A stretch of DNA of 64,000 bases, from assembly GCF_030852425.1 (NCBI RefSeq), contig NZ_NSDM01000017.1, forward strand, positions 63,899 to 127,898. The letters are read 5' to 3'. A program made the position numbers and the translations under genes. Under the pieces are notes generated by a model, which was given only the letters and a program-made list of their open reading frames with translations, had not been told where the DNA came from and ran no database searches. Within the stretch, counting starts at the first letter, position 1; each line of letters starts with the position of its first letter. Shown here in pieces: positions 16,755 to 25,806 of this stretch. The DNA comes from Saccharothrix longispora. Its GTDB lineage: Bacteria > Actinomycetota > Actinomycetes > Mycobacteriales > Pseudonocardiaceae.

Positions 16755-16779
16755 ATACCCACACGGACGGAGGACAAAC
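16755..16779 (-). promoter_or_regulatory. Sigma-B-type stress promoter
   Basis: Read on the minus strand, GTTT (16779-16776), a 15-bp spacer and GGGTAT (16760-16755) match the GNNT-N14-16-GGGTAY consensus of the Streptomyces/Pseudonocardia SigB group at every position. It drives the DUF4383 gene. Several STAS and RsbW-like proteins elsewhere in the window are the usual partners of such sigma factors. Confidence 0.75.
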
Positions 16780-16782
16780 GAC

Positions 16783-16814
16783 GACCGGCGGACGGCATGC
16801 GCCGTCCGCCGGTC
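16783..16814. terminator. 13-bp stem terminator
   Basis: GACCGGCGGACGG (16783-16795) pairs exactly with CCGTCCGCCGGTC (16802-16814) across a 6-nt loop. It lies 29 bp past the stop of the small gene at 16843. Three copies of GGTCATCCG (16811, 16824, 16841) follow it. Confidence 0.7.
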
Positions 16815-16842
16815 ATCCGAACAGGTCATCCGCCCGAACAGG

Positions 16843-16998
16843 TCATCCGAGGGAGCGTGCCTCCGCACCCGCGCCGGGCGTGGGGCCGGAAGTCGGCTGC
16901 GGTTGGTCGACCGCGCCGGTGGACTTCGCGGTCCAGTCCGCGCCCAGCCGGGTCCGCCGCGGGTTGGCGACCGCCCGGCCCGTCTCTGTCTCGTGCAT
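16843..16998 (-). CDS. Small hydrophilic hypothetical protein
   Basis: A 51-residue protein beginning MHETETGRAVANPRRTR, ending in a Pro/Gly/Ala tail. ATG 16998 has CTGGAGGG 4 bp upstream. It is followed by a good hairpin, which supports a real transcript. A GTTT-N15-GGGCAA sequence lies upstream and weakly resembles a sigma-B promoter. I do not recognise a family. Confidence 0.5.
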   Translation of the reverse strand: MHETETGRAVANPRRTRLGADWTAKSTGAVDQPQPTSGPTPGAGAEARSLG

Positions 16999-17277
16999 CG
17001 TGCCCTCCAGGTCAAACTTCGCTCGCACCCGTCGATTGCCCCGAGAGGGGCCGGGTAAACGATGAGGTGCATCACGTCCGCAGCCTCGTCCGACCCATTC
17101 GGGACGGACTCCGGTTCACAGGCGTGACCGGCGGCACCGGTTTTGTTCACGAGCATGACCGGGCCGCATTGTCCGACGAAGACCGCAGGTCGGCCGATGA
17201 TCGGCTGCGATATCGGTGACCTCGACGTTCGATTCGTTCGACGACGAAAAGCCTACCACCACCCCGGGAACCGGCCG

Positions 17278-17307
17278 TTGACCACCCCGTTGTGAACCTC
17301 CTAACAT
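17278..17307 (+). promoter_or_regulatory. Promoter of the PL9 pectate lyase gene
   Basis: TTGACC (17278-17283), an 18-bp spacer and TAACAT (17302-17307) form a good primary-sigma promoter. Transcription would begin near 17314, inside the dyad at 17312-17328, leaving a leader of about 118 nt. Confidence 0.6.
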
Positions 17308-17311
17308 CCGG

Positions 17312-17328
17312 CGGGAAACGGTTTCCCG
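17312..17328. promoter_or_regulatory. LacI-type operator overlapping the transcription start
   Basis: CGGGAAACGGTTTCCCG is a 17-bp dyad with perfect 8-bp arms around one base. GAAAC-G-GTTTC is typical of LacI-family repressor sites. Its position on the predicted start point would block initiation, so the lyase is probably induced by a pectin-derived sugar. A half site (GTTTCCCGGCG) recurs about 50 bp downstream. The repressor gene is not in the window. Confidence 0.65.
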
Positions 17329-17431
17329 GCGCAATCACATTTATGAACCGCGATCGGGGTGCCCGCCGTTTCCCGGCGCACGCGGAAAACCGCCGGCACG
17401 CCTGCCGGAATCGTTCGGAAGTGGAGTACCC

Positions 17432-19123
17432 ATGAGAACACCGGAGCAGCCCGCCGCCCCGCGCGCCCGACGACCGCGCGGGGCGGTGGTCGTGGCGGCC
17501 GCCGCCGCGGGCGCGCTGGCCGCCACGCTCGCCGCGTGGCCGATCGCCACACCCGCCAACGCCGCGGTCGACGCGGGCACGTACGCGGTGAAGAACGCGG
17601 GCAGCGGGTTGTGCCTCGACGCGGCCGGCGGGACCGCCGGCACGCAACTCCGGCAGCAGGCGTGCGGCGCCGCGGCCGGTCAGCAGTGGACGTTGACGTC
17701 GGTCGGCGGCGGGTTCCGGCTGACGGCGACCGGCAGCGGGTTGTGCGTGGGCGTGCGGGACGGCTCGACCAGCGCGGGCAAGCCGATCCAGCTGGAGGCG
17801 TGCACCGGCGCGGCCGGCCAGACCTGGGCGGTGACCGCGAGCGGTGGCGGCCACCGCCTGGTCAACACCAACGGCGGCAAGTGCGCGAACACCAAGGACA
17901 GCTCCAAGGCGGCCGGCGCGGCCGTGCAGACGAACTCCTGCGACAGCGCCGTGACCAAGCAGTGGGCGTTCACCCCGGTCACCGGCGGGCCCACCTCGAC
18001 CACCACCGGCACGACCACCACCACCACGACGACCACGACGGCTCCCCCGTCCTCCACGTTGTACGCGGCGCCGAACGGCGCCGACGGCGCGGCCGGGACG
18101 GAGTCGGCGCCGACCACGCTGACCTCCGCCATCGCCCGCATCACCCCCGGCGGGACGATCCACCTGCGCGGCGGGACCTACCGCTTCGCGCAGACCGTCA
18201 CCATCCCGCAGGGCAACAACGGCACGTCGGGCAACCGCACCGACCTGTTCGCCTACCCGGGCGAGACCCCGGTGCTGAACTTCTCGGCCCAGGCCGAGGA
18301 CCCGGCCAACCGCGGGCTCGCGGTCAACGGCGACTACTGGCACGTGCGCGGCCTCGTCGTGGAGCGGGCCGGTGACAACGGCATCTTCGTCGGTGGCAGC
18401 AACAACGTCTTCGAGCGCACCGTGACGCGCTTCAACCGCGACACCGGCCTCCAGCTGTCGCGGATGCTGTCCACCACCCCGAAGGAGCGGTGGCCGGCCA
18501 ACAACCTGATCCTCAGCGCCGAGTCGCACGACAACGCCGACTCGGACGGCGAGGACGCCGACGGCTTCGCCGCGAAGCTCACCTCCGGTCCCGGCAACGT
18601 CTTCCGATACGCCGTGGCGCACAACAACATCGACGACGGCTGGGACCTGTTCACCAAGACCGACACCGGTCCGATCGGCGCGGTGACCATCGAGGACTCG
18701 CTGGCCTACGGGAACGGCACCCTCAGCGACGGCTCGCAGGCCGGCAACGGCGACCGCAACGGCTACAAGCTCGGCGGCGAGGACATCGGCGTCGACCACG
18801 TCATCCGCCGCAACATCGCCTACGACAACGGCAAGCACGGCTTCACCTACAACCGCAACCTCGGCACGATGACCGTGTCCGACAACGTGTCAGTGGACAA
18901 CACCGAGCGCAACTTCAACTTCGACGGCGGCTCCTCGGTGTTCCGCGCCAACACCTCGTGCCGCGGCGGCAGCGGCACCAACGACCGCACGCTCGGCGAC
19001 GTCGACGCCACGAACCAGTTCTGGACCGGCTCCAACGGCTCCCGCTGCGCCTCCTACGGCGGCGCGCTGAACTGGTCGTACGCCTCGGACGGCCGCCTCG
19101 TCGTCACCTTCGGCGGGAGGTAG
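17432..19123 (+). CDS. Secreted CBM13 - Thr linker - PL9-type pectate lyase
   Basis: A 563-residue extracellular enzyme that should cleave polygalacturonate by calcium-dependent beta-elimination. A 45-residue signal peptide ends at PANA. Residues 46-185 form a ricin-type CBM13 trefoil with three QxW repeats (QQWTL, QTWAV, KQWAF). A Thr-rich linker covers about 190-212. From 213 to the end is a right-handed beta-helix with the PL9 features HDNADSDGEDADGFAAKLTS (calcium-binding aspartates) and NGYKLGGED, containing the likely catalytic Lys. ATG 17432 has GGAG at normal distance. It is a single-gene unit with its own promoter, operator and a 27-bp terminator stem. Other beta-helix lyase families are less likely but not excluded by eye. 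Confidence 0.9.
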   Translation: MRTPEQPAAPRARRPRGAVVVAAAAAGALAATLAAWPIATPANAAVDAGTYAVKNAGSGLCLDAAGGTAGTQLRQQACGAAAGQQWTLTSVGGGFRLTATGSGLCVGVRDGSTSAGKPIQLEACTGAAGQTWAVTASGGGHRLVNTNGGKCANTKDSSKAAGAAVQTNSCDSAVTKQWAFTPVTGGPTSTTTGTTTTTTTTTTAPPSSTLYAAPNGADGAAGTESAPTTLTSAIARITPGGTIHLRGGTYRFAQTVTIPQGNNGTSGNRTDLFAYPGETPVLNFSAQAEDPANRGLAVNGDYWHVRGLVVERAGDNGIFVGGSNNVFERTVTRFNRDTGLQLSRMLSTTPKERWPANNLILSAESHDNADSDGEDADGFAAKLTSGPGNVFRYAVAHNNIDDGWDLFTKTDTGPIGAVTIEDSLAYGNGTLSDGSQAGNGDRNGYKLGGEDIGVDHVIRRNIAYDNGKHGFTYNRNLGTMTVSDNVSVDNTERNFNFDGGSSVFRANTSCRGGSGTNDRTLGDVDATNQFWTGSNGSRCASYGGALNWSYASDGRLVVTFGGR

Positions 19124-19138
19124 GCGGACCGCACCCCG

Positions 19139-19202
19139 CGCACCACGACGACGGCGATCGCCGCGGCCACCCGGTCGCGGCGATCGCCGTCGTCGTGGTG
19201 CG
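19139..19202. terminator. 27-bp perfect-stem terminator
   Basis: Bases 19139-19165 and 19176-19202 are exact complements with a 10-nt loop. It begins 15 bp after the pectate lyase stop and is the longest perfect hairpin I found in the window. Confidence 0.9.
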
Positions 19203-19359
19203 GTCACACGGCAGCCTGACCGCGTCCCGCGACACGGCGCCCTTCCAATCCCACAGCGGGACGACGTCGTCAAGAGTCCGTTGTTCGCAATGCGGACCGT
19301 TCACCCGCCCACTTATGCATGCACTAGACAAAAGTCCGGCCAGAATCGACGAAACTTCT

Positions 19360-19379
19360 GGACTTGCCGTCACAAGTCC
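19360..19379. promoter_or_regulatory. Dyad operator candidate upstream of the DUF1080 gene
   Basis: GGACTTGCCGTCACAAGTCC has 7-bp arms around a 6-bp centre. An additional AAGTCC half site lies 26 bp upstream. It is 140 bp before the start codon of the next gene in a 395-bp space that otherwise lacks coding signal. The binding protein is unknown. Confidence 0.4.
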
Positions 19380-19518
19380 CCTTACCGTTCGGGCACTCCG
19401 CCATCCCTGCGACGGAACCACCTCTCCCCGTTTCGACCCGCTACCGCGTGCGGGCCCCGCAACCGTGCGACGACGACGTCGGACACGTGGTCGTCCCTGC
19501 CCTCCCAGGAGCATGGAT

Positions 19519-22515
19519 ATGAGATGGACAGCGCGCCGGACGCGCGTACCCGCCCTCGGCCTGTTGGCGGCGGCCCTGCTGGTCGGCGGCTCGGGGCTGC
19601 CGGCCACCGCCGACCCGAAGACCGACGCCGTACCGCCCCAGGAACCCGGCGTGACGCTGCGGGTCTTCGACGTGCAGGTGCCGCTGGACCGGCTCTGCGC
19701 CCTCAAGCCCGCCCAGACGCCCAACATCGACAAGCTCATGCCGACCATCGACTGGAGCACGCCCGAGCAGTTCGGGTTCGCCGACCGGTTCGTGGCGCAG
19801 GTCTCCGGCAACGTCAACATCACCCAGGCCGGGGCCTACACCTTCCGGGTGCTCAGCGACGACGGGTCGCGGCTGTCGATCGACGGCAAGGTGGTCGTCG
19901 ACCACGACGGCCTGCACGGCCCGGACCCCAAGGACGGCGCGGTCACCCTGACGACCGGCTACCACTCCCTGCTCATCGAGCACTTCGAGCGCGACGGCGG
20001 GCAGCAGTTGACGCTCCAGTGGAAGCCGCCCGGGGCCACCGGCTTCTCGCTCGTGCCGAACTCGGCGCTCAGCACGGACAGCGGCGTCGTGCGGGTCACC
20101 GCGCCGGGCCGCAAGGACTGCGCGGCGGGCGCCGACTCGCCCGGTGACGGCCTGCCGCTCAACGGCGTGCACCCCGACTACACGCTGACCAACCTGCGCC
20201 CCGGCGGTTTCCAGCCCCGCGTCAGCGCGATGGACTGGTTCCCGGACGGCCGCCTGGTCATCGCCACGTGGGACGGCAAGAGCACGAACACCGGTGAGCT
20301 GTGGGTGCTCGGCAACGTCACCGGGGCCACCTCGCCCGACCGGGTCACCACCAAGCGGATCGCGGCGAACCTGCGCGAGCCGATGGGCGTGAAGGTGCTC
20401 GACGGCAGGATCTACGTGTCGCAGAAGCACCAGCTCACCGAGCTGACCGACACCAACGGCGACGACGTGGTCGACCAGTCCCGCGCGGTGGCGACGTGGC
20501 CGTACGGCGGGAACTTCCACGAGTTCGCGTTCGGCCTGCTCTACAAGGACGGGGCGTTCTACCTCAGCCTCTCCGTCGCGATCAACGAGGGCGGCGCGAC
20601 CACCGACCCGCAGCCCGCCGCCAACCGCGGCACGACGGTGAAGGTCGATCGCGCCACCGGCCAGGTGAGCTACATCGCCGGCGGCCTGCGCACGCCCAAC
20701 GGCATCGGCTGGGGTCCCGAGGGCGGCATGTTCGTCAACGACAACCAGGGCGGCTACCTGCCCGCGTCGAAGATGGTGCACATCAAGCAGGGCCGGTTCT
20801 TCAACCACTACACCAACCCCGCCGGGCCGTTCGACGCGAACCCGGTCACCGCGCCCGTGCTGTGGTTGCCGCAGAACGAGATCGCGAACTCCCCCAGCAC
20901 GCCGGTGCAGCTCACCCAGGGCACCTACGCCGGGCAGATGGTGTTCGGCGACGTCACCTACGGCGGCCTCCAGCGGGCGTTCCTGGAGAAGGTCGAGGGC
21001 GAGTACCAGGGCGCGGTGTTCCGGATGACGCAGGGCCTCGAAGCGGGCGTCAACCGGACCACCCTCGGCCCGGACGGCGCCCTCTACGTCGGCGGCATCG
21101 GGGACGGCGGCAACTGGGGCCAGGACGGCAAGCTGCTCCACGGCCTGCAGAAGCTCGCGCCCAACGGCGGCCGCACGTTCGACGTCCTCGCGATGCGCGC
21201 CATCGCGGGCGGCTTCGAGGTCGAGTACACCCAGCCGCTGTCCGCGGACACCGCCGCGAACCTCGCGAGCCGCTACCGGGCCCAGCAGTGGCGGTACGCG
21301 CCCGCCCCGTCCTACGGCGGCCCCAAGGTCGACCAGGAGAACCTGTCGGTCGCCTCGGCGACGCTGTCCGCGGACGGCCGCAAGGTCACGCTCAAGCTCA
21401 GCGGCCTCAAGGCCGGCCGGGTGGTGCACCTGCGCTCGCCGCGCCCGTTCTCCTCGAACACCGGCGTGCCGCTGTGGAGCACCGAGGCCTGGTACACGCT
21501 CAACAACCTGGTGGGCAGCGCGCCGTCGGCGACCCAGTCGTTCGAGGCGGAGAGCGCGGCCCTGTCCGGCGGCGCGGGCGTCAACACCGACCACACCGGC
21601 TACTCCGGCGCGGGCTTCGTCGACGGCTACGGCACGCAGGGCGCGACCACCCGGTTCGCGGTGAACGCCGCGTCGGCGGGCGCGCACACCGTGGGCCTGC
21701 GCTACAGCAACGGCCCCAACCCGTCCTCCGGCACCAAGACGATCAGCGTGTACGTCAACAACGTGAAGGTCAGGCAGGTGGCGCTGGCCGACACGGGCAA
21801 CTGGGACACGTGGGCCACCCACACCGAGGCGTTGACGCTGCGGGCGGGCGCGAACACCATCGCCTACCGGTTCGACAGCGGGGACGTCGGGCACGTCAAC
21901 CTCGACCACCTGACCGTCACCCCGGCGCAGCGGGTCGTGCTCTACGGCGGTGGCGGCACGGAGAACTGGCGCAACGCCGACGGCAGCGCACCCTCGTGGC
22001 CGGTCGCGAACGGGTCGATGGAGGCGCTCGGCGGCGACATCCGCAGCAGGCAGGCGTTCGGCGACTTCAAGCTGCACCTGGAGTTCTGGCTGCCGAACCT
22101 GCCGTCGAACGTGACCGGCCAGCAGCGCGCCAACAGCGGCGTGTACCTCCAGGACCGCTACGAGCTCCAGATCCTGGACAGCTTCGGCAAGAACCCGCTG
22201 GCCGCCGACGACGCGGCGAGCATCTACCTCAAGAGGGCCGCGTCGACCAACGCGGCCACCGCGCCGCAGACGTGGCAGACCTACGACGTCACGTTCCGGG
22301 CGGCCCGCTTCGACAGTTCGGGCGTGAAGACCGAGAACGCCCGCGTCACCGTGGTGTGGAACGGCGTCACAGTCCACCGGGACTTCGCCATCGACGGCCC
22401 GACCGGCAACGGCGCGCCCGAGGGCCCGACCGCCGGTCCGTTCCGGTTGCAGGACCACGGCGACCCGGGCGAGAACGTCCGCTTCCGCAACATCTGGGTC
22501 GAACCGCTGGGCTGA
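19519..22515 (+). CDS. Secreted multidomain protein: PA14 - beta-propeller - CBM6/35-like - 3-keto-glycoside hydrolase (DUF1080)
   Basis: A 998-residue extracellular protein. A signal peptide (about 1-32) leads into a PA14 carbohydrate-binding domain (about 45-190; AGAYTFRVLSDDGSRLSIDG). A six-blade propeller of the glucose/sorbosone-dehydrogenase-like type follows (about 215-585; SAMDWFPDGRLVIATWDG, GGLRTPNGIGWGPEGGMF), then a bridging region, a CBM6/35-like beta-sandwich (about 673-804) and a C-terminal DUF1080 domain (about 808-998; RSRQAFGDFKLHLEFWLP, NSGVYLQDRYELQILDS). DUF1080 domains include 3-keto-disaccharide hydrolases, so sugar oxidation to a 3-keto sugar and cleavage may both occur in one chain; that coupling is inference. 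ATG 19519 is chosen over ATG 19513 because the AGGA site then has 8-bp spacing. Confidence 0.88.
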   Translation: MRWTARRTRVPALGLLAAALLVGGSGLPATADPKTDAVPPQEPGVTLRVFDVQVPLDRLCALKPAQTPNIDKLMPTIDWSTPEQFGFADRFVAQVSGNVNITQAGAYTFRVLSDDGSRLSIDGKVVVDHDGLHGPDPKDGAVTLTTGYHSLLIEHFERDGGQQLTLQWKPPGATGFSLVPNSALSTDSGVVRVTAPGRKDCAAGADSPGDGLPLNGVHPDYTLTNLRPGGFQPRVSAMDWFPDGRLVIATWDGKSTNTGELWVLGNVTGATSPDRVTTKRIAANLREPMGVKVLDGRIYVSQKHQLTELTDTNGDDVVDQSRAVATWPYGGNFHEFAFGLLYKDGAFYLSLSVAINEGGATTDPQPAANRGTTVKVDRATGQVSYIAGGLRTPNGIGWGPEGGMFVNDNQGGYLPASKMVHIKQGRFFNHYTNPAGPFDANPVTAPVLWLPQNEIANSPSTPVQLTQGTYAGQMVFGDVTYGGLQRAFLEKVEGEYQGAVFRMTQGLEAGVNRTTLGPDGALYVGGIGDGGNWGQDGKLLHGLQKLAPNGGRTFDVLAMRAIAGGFEVEYTQPLSADTAANLASRYRAQQWRYAPAPSYGGPKVDQENLSVASATLSADGRKVTLKLSGLKAGRVVHLRSPRPFSSNTGVPLWSTEAWYTLNNLVGSAPSATQSFEAESAALSGGAGVNTDHTGYSGAGFVDGYGTQGATTRFAVNAASAGAHTVGLRYSNGPNPSSGTKTISVYVNNVKVRQVALADTGNWDTWATHTEALTLRAGANTIAYRFDSGDVGHVNLDHLTVTPAQRVVLYGGGGTENWRNADGSAPSWPVANGSMEALGGDIRSRQAFGDFKLHLEFWLPNLPSNVTGQQRANSGVYLQDRYELQILDSFGKNPLAADDAASIYLKRAASTNAATAPQTWQTYDVTFRAARFDSSGVKTENARVTVVWNGVTVHRDFAIDGPTGNGAPEGPTAGPFRLQDHGDPGENVRFRNIWVEPLG

Positions 22516-22538
22516 CCCCCTGCCGACGACACCCCGGC

Positions 22539-22579
22539 CGACGACGCCCCCGCCGACCCGTTCGGCGGGGACGTCGTCG
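22539..22579. terminator. 18-bp stem terminator
   Basis: CGACGACGCCCCCGCCGA (22539-22556) pairs with TCGGCGGGGACGTCGTCG (22562-22579) with one mismatch and a 5-nt loop. It lies 23 bp past the DUF1080 stop and insulates the riboswitch that follows. Confidence 0.75.
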
Positions 22580-22649
22580 CACCTCGTCGGGCAGGCCGCC
22601 GCGCCCCGAGGGGAGGCGAGCCGGGTCGACGACCTGTGTTAGCTTTCCC

Positions 22650-22775
22650 CCGCCAGCCGGGTCCGCGTTCGCGGGTCCGGGCGGGGGAACCCGGTGTGAA
22701 TCCGGGACTGACGCGCAGCGGTGAGGAACGCCCACGACGGGCGGCCCGAGTCCGAGCACCCACTGGCACCCCGTC
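22650..22775 (+). promoter_or_regulatory. Cobalamin (B12) riboswitch
   Basis: The core elements of the cobalamin aptamer appear in order: GGGGAACCCGGTGTGAATCC (22684-22703, with the GGTG-N-GAATCC junction), GGGACTGACGCGCAGCGGTGA (the CTG-CGCARC-GTGA block), and GAGTCCGAGCACCCACTGGC (22749-22768, the B12-box equivalent of AGCCAGGAxACC). About 75 nt of GC-rich expression platform follows before the ribosome site CTGAGGA of btuF. Binding of adenosylcobalamin should repress translation or cause early termination of the btuFCD message. The exact boundaries are estimates. Confidence 0.88.
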
Positions 22776-22848
22776 GGGTCGCCTCCCGCGCGGGGCCACC
22801 GCACGATCGGGCTCCGCGACCGGGCCCTCGACGCTGAGGATCTCTGCT

Positions 22849-23868
22849 GTGCGCCACGCACGACCTGCTCGTCCACCCCTGCTCGCCCTGACCGCGGCCC
22901 TCGTGCTGTCCGCGTGCGGGAGCCCGCCCGCCGACGCCCCCGCCACGCCCACCCGCACCCTGGACAACTGCGGCCGCACGGTGCGGGTGGCCGAACCGCC
23001 GAGGCGCGCGGTGGCGCTGAACCAGGGCAGCGCGGAGATCATGCTGGCCTTGGGCCTGGCGGACCGGATGGTCGGCACCGCCACCTGGACCGACCCGGTC
23101 CTGCCGGAGCTGGCCGACGCCAACGCCCGGGTGCCGCGCCTCGCGGAGAACAAGCCGTCGTTCGAACGGGTGCTGGAGGCCGATCCGGACTTCGTCGCCG
23201 CGTCCTTCGAGTCCGTCCTGGGCACCGGCGGCGTCGCCACGCGGGACCAGTTCGAGAAGCTCGGCGTGGCCACCTACCTCTCGCCGACGGACTGCGGCGC
23301 CAAGGACAACAGCGGGGACGGCGACGGCGTGCGCGCCACCGCGTTGACGATGGACGACGTCTACCGCGAGATCCGCGACCTGGCGGCGCTGTTCGCCGTC
23401 GAGGCGCGTGGCGAGGAGCTGGTGGCCGGCCTGCGGCGGCGGCTGGGCGCCGCGACCGAGGGGCTGGACGCCTCCGGCGCGAGCGTCCTGTACTGGTTCG
23501 CCAACTCCGAGTCGCCCTACCTGGCCGGGTGCTGCGGCGCACCGGGCGTGATCACCGCGGCGCTGGGCGCGCGCAACGTCTTCGACGACACCCGCGAGGA
23601 GTGGCCGCAGGTCAACTGGGAGACCGTCGCCGAGCGCGACCCCGCCGTGCTGGTGATCGGCGACCTGTCCCGCCGGTCGCAGACCGCGGAGACCGCCGGC
23701 GCGAAGATCGCGTTCCTGGAGTCGAACCCGGTCACCTCCCGGATGCGGGCGGTGCGGGAGAAGCGGTACGTCGCGCTGAGCGGGCAGGCGCTGAACCCGA
23801 CCATGCGCACCGTCGAGGGCGTGGAGCGCGTCGCCGAGGCCCTGCGGCGGTTCGGGCCGCTCGGGTGA
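22849..23868 (+). CDS. btuF: B12 ABC transporter substrate-binding lipoprotein BtuF
   Basis: A 339-residue lipoprotein of the class III metal-chelate/corrinoid binding fold (PF01497). The signal ends in the lipobox LVLSAC with acylated Cys23. The mature protein shows the two-lobe signatures AVALNQGSAEIMLALGLADR, EADPDFVAASFESVLG and RDPAVLVIGDLSRR. GTG 22849 follows CTGAGGA with an 8-bp gap; longer in-frame starts would place the lipobox too far inside. It lies directly behind the cobalamin riboswitch and overlaps btuC by GTGA. Sequence alone cannot separate cobalamin from siderophore binding; the riboswitch supports corrinoid. Confidence 0.88.
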   Translation: MRHARPARPPLLALTAALVLSACGSPPADAPATPTRTLDNCGRTVRVAEPPRRAVALNQGSAEIMLALGLADRMVGTATWTDPVLPELADANARVPRLAENKPSFERVLEADPDFVAASFESVLGTGGVATRDQFEKLGVATYLSPTDCGAKDNSGDGDGVRATALTMDDVYREIRDLAALFAVEARGEELVAGLRRRLGAATEGLDASGASVLYWFANSESPYLAGCCGAPGVITAALGARNVFDDTREEWPQVNWETVAERDPAVLVIGDLSRRSQTAETAGAKIAFLESNPVTSRMRAVREKRYVALSGQALNPTMRTVEGVERVAEALRRFGPLG

Positions 23869-24898
23869 CGACCGCGCCGACCCGCGCCCGGACCACCGCG
23901 GGCGCCGCCTGGTGCGCGGCCGGGCTGGGGCTGCTGGTCGTCTCGATCGCGGTCGCCATCACCATCGGCCCGGCCTCGATCGGGGTGGGCGAGGTGTGGC
24001 GCACGGTGTGGGCGCACCTGCGCGGCACCGGGCCGGTGCTCCCGCCCATCCGCGACGGCATCGTCTGGCACCTGCGGCTGCCCCGGACCCTGCTGGCGGC
24101 GGTGTGCGGCGCCGGGCTAGCGGTGTGCGGCGTGGTGCTCCAGTCGCTGCTGCGCAACCCGCTGGCCGACCCGTTCGTGCTCGGGGTGTCCTCCGGCGCG
24201 TCCACCGGGGCGGTGCTCGTGGTGGTGCTGGGCGTGGGTGGCGGCGCGGTCACGCTGTCGGCGGGCGCGTTCGCGGGCGCGGTGGTGTCGTTCGCCCTGG
24301 TGCTGGGGCTGAGCCACCTGCTGGGCGGGCAGCTGGACCGCGTGGTGCTGAGCGGTGTCGCGGCCATGCAGCTGTTCTCCGCGCTCACCTCGTTCGTGGT
24401 GCTCACCGCCGCGGACGCCGAGACCACCAAGGGGGTGCTGTTCTGGCTGCTCGGGTCGCTGGCCAGCGCCTCGTGGGGCGAGGTCGGCGCCTGCGCCGCG
24501 GTGCTCGCGGTGACGCTGGCGGTGTGCCTGGGCCACGGCCGCGCGCTCGACGCGTTCGCGTTCGGCGAGGACGCCGCCGCCGCGCTGGGCGTGCGGGTCC
24601 TGCGCACCCGCCTGGTCCTGCTGTGCGCCACCGCGCTGCTCACCGCCGCGCTGGTCAGCTCGACCGGCGCGATCGGCTTCGTCGGCCTGGTCCTGCCGCA
24701 CGCCGCACGCGCGCTGGTCGGCACCGGGCACACCCGGTTGCTGCCCGCCTCGGCACTGGCGGGCGCGGTGTTCCTGGTCTGGGTCGACACGCTGGCCCGC
24801 ACCGCGCTGGACCCCCAGGAGGTGCCGGTCGGCGTGCTCACCTCGTTGATCGGCGTCCCGGCGTTCGTGGTCGTCCTCTACCGCACCCGGAGGCGTTG

Positions 24899-24899
<1 letters not shown>
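23865..24899 (+). CDS. btuC: B12 ABC transporter permease BtuC (FecCD family)
   Basis: A 344-residue FecCD-type permease with about ten transmembrane helices. Family motifs are LRLPRTLLAAVCGAGLAVCG, LQSLLRNPLADPFVLGVSSG near the first third, GVLFWLLGSL in the middle and the ATPase-coupling loop GAIGFVGLVLPHAARALVG. Its GTG overlaps the btuF stop and its TGA overlaps the btuD ATG (TGATG), so the three genes are translated as one unit. The complex imports corrinoid bound by BtuF. Confidence 0.92.
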
Positions 24900-25696
<797 letters not shown>

Positions 25697-25806
25697 GCGA
25701 TCCCGGGCAGCCACCGCCCGGGCACCGATCCCGGCGTTCCGGGAACCGGCGGGCCGTCGCCACCGACCACTGGACCGGAACGGTGCAGCACGCGGAAGGG
25801 CCGCCG

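Noticed and set aside
16811-16850. Short tandem repeats considered as a CRISPR remnant
   Set aside because: Three 9-mers with 4-8 bp between them have no repeat-spacer structure and there are no cas genes.
18490-19518. Long 5' extension of the DUF1080 reading frame through the pectate lyase
   Set aside because: It overlaps the complete PL9 gene, its 27-bp terminator and a noncoding spacer; the signal peptide starts at 19519.
19441-22458. A 1,005-codon minus-strand open frame opposite the PA14/DUF1080 gene
   Set aside because: It is the antisense shadow of a GC-rich gene: Arg/Val/His/Gln-biased composition, no signal, no family motifs and no ribosome site.
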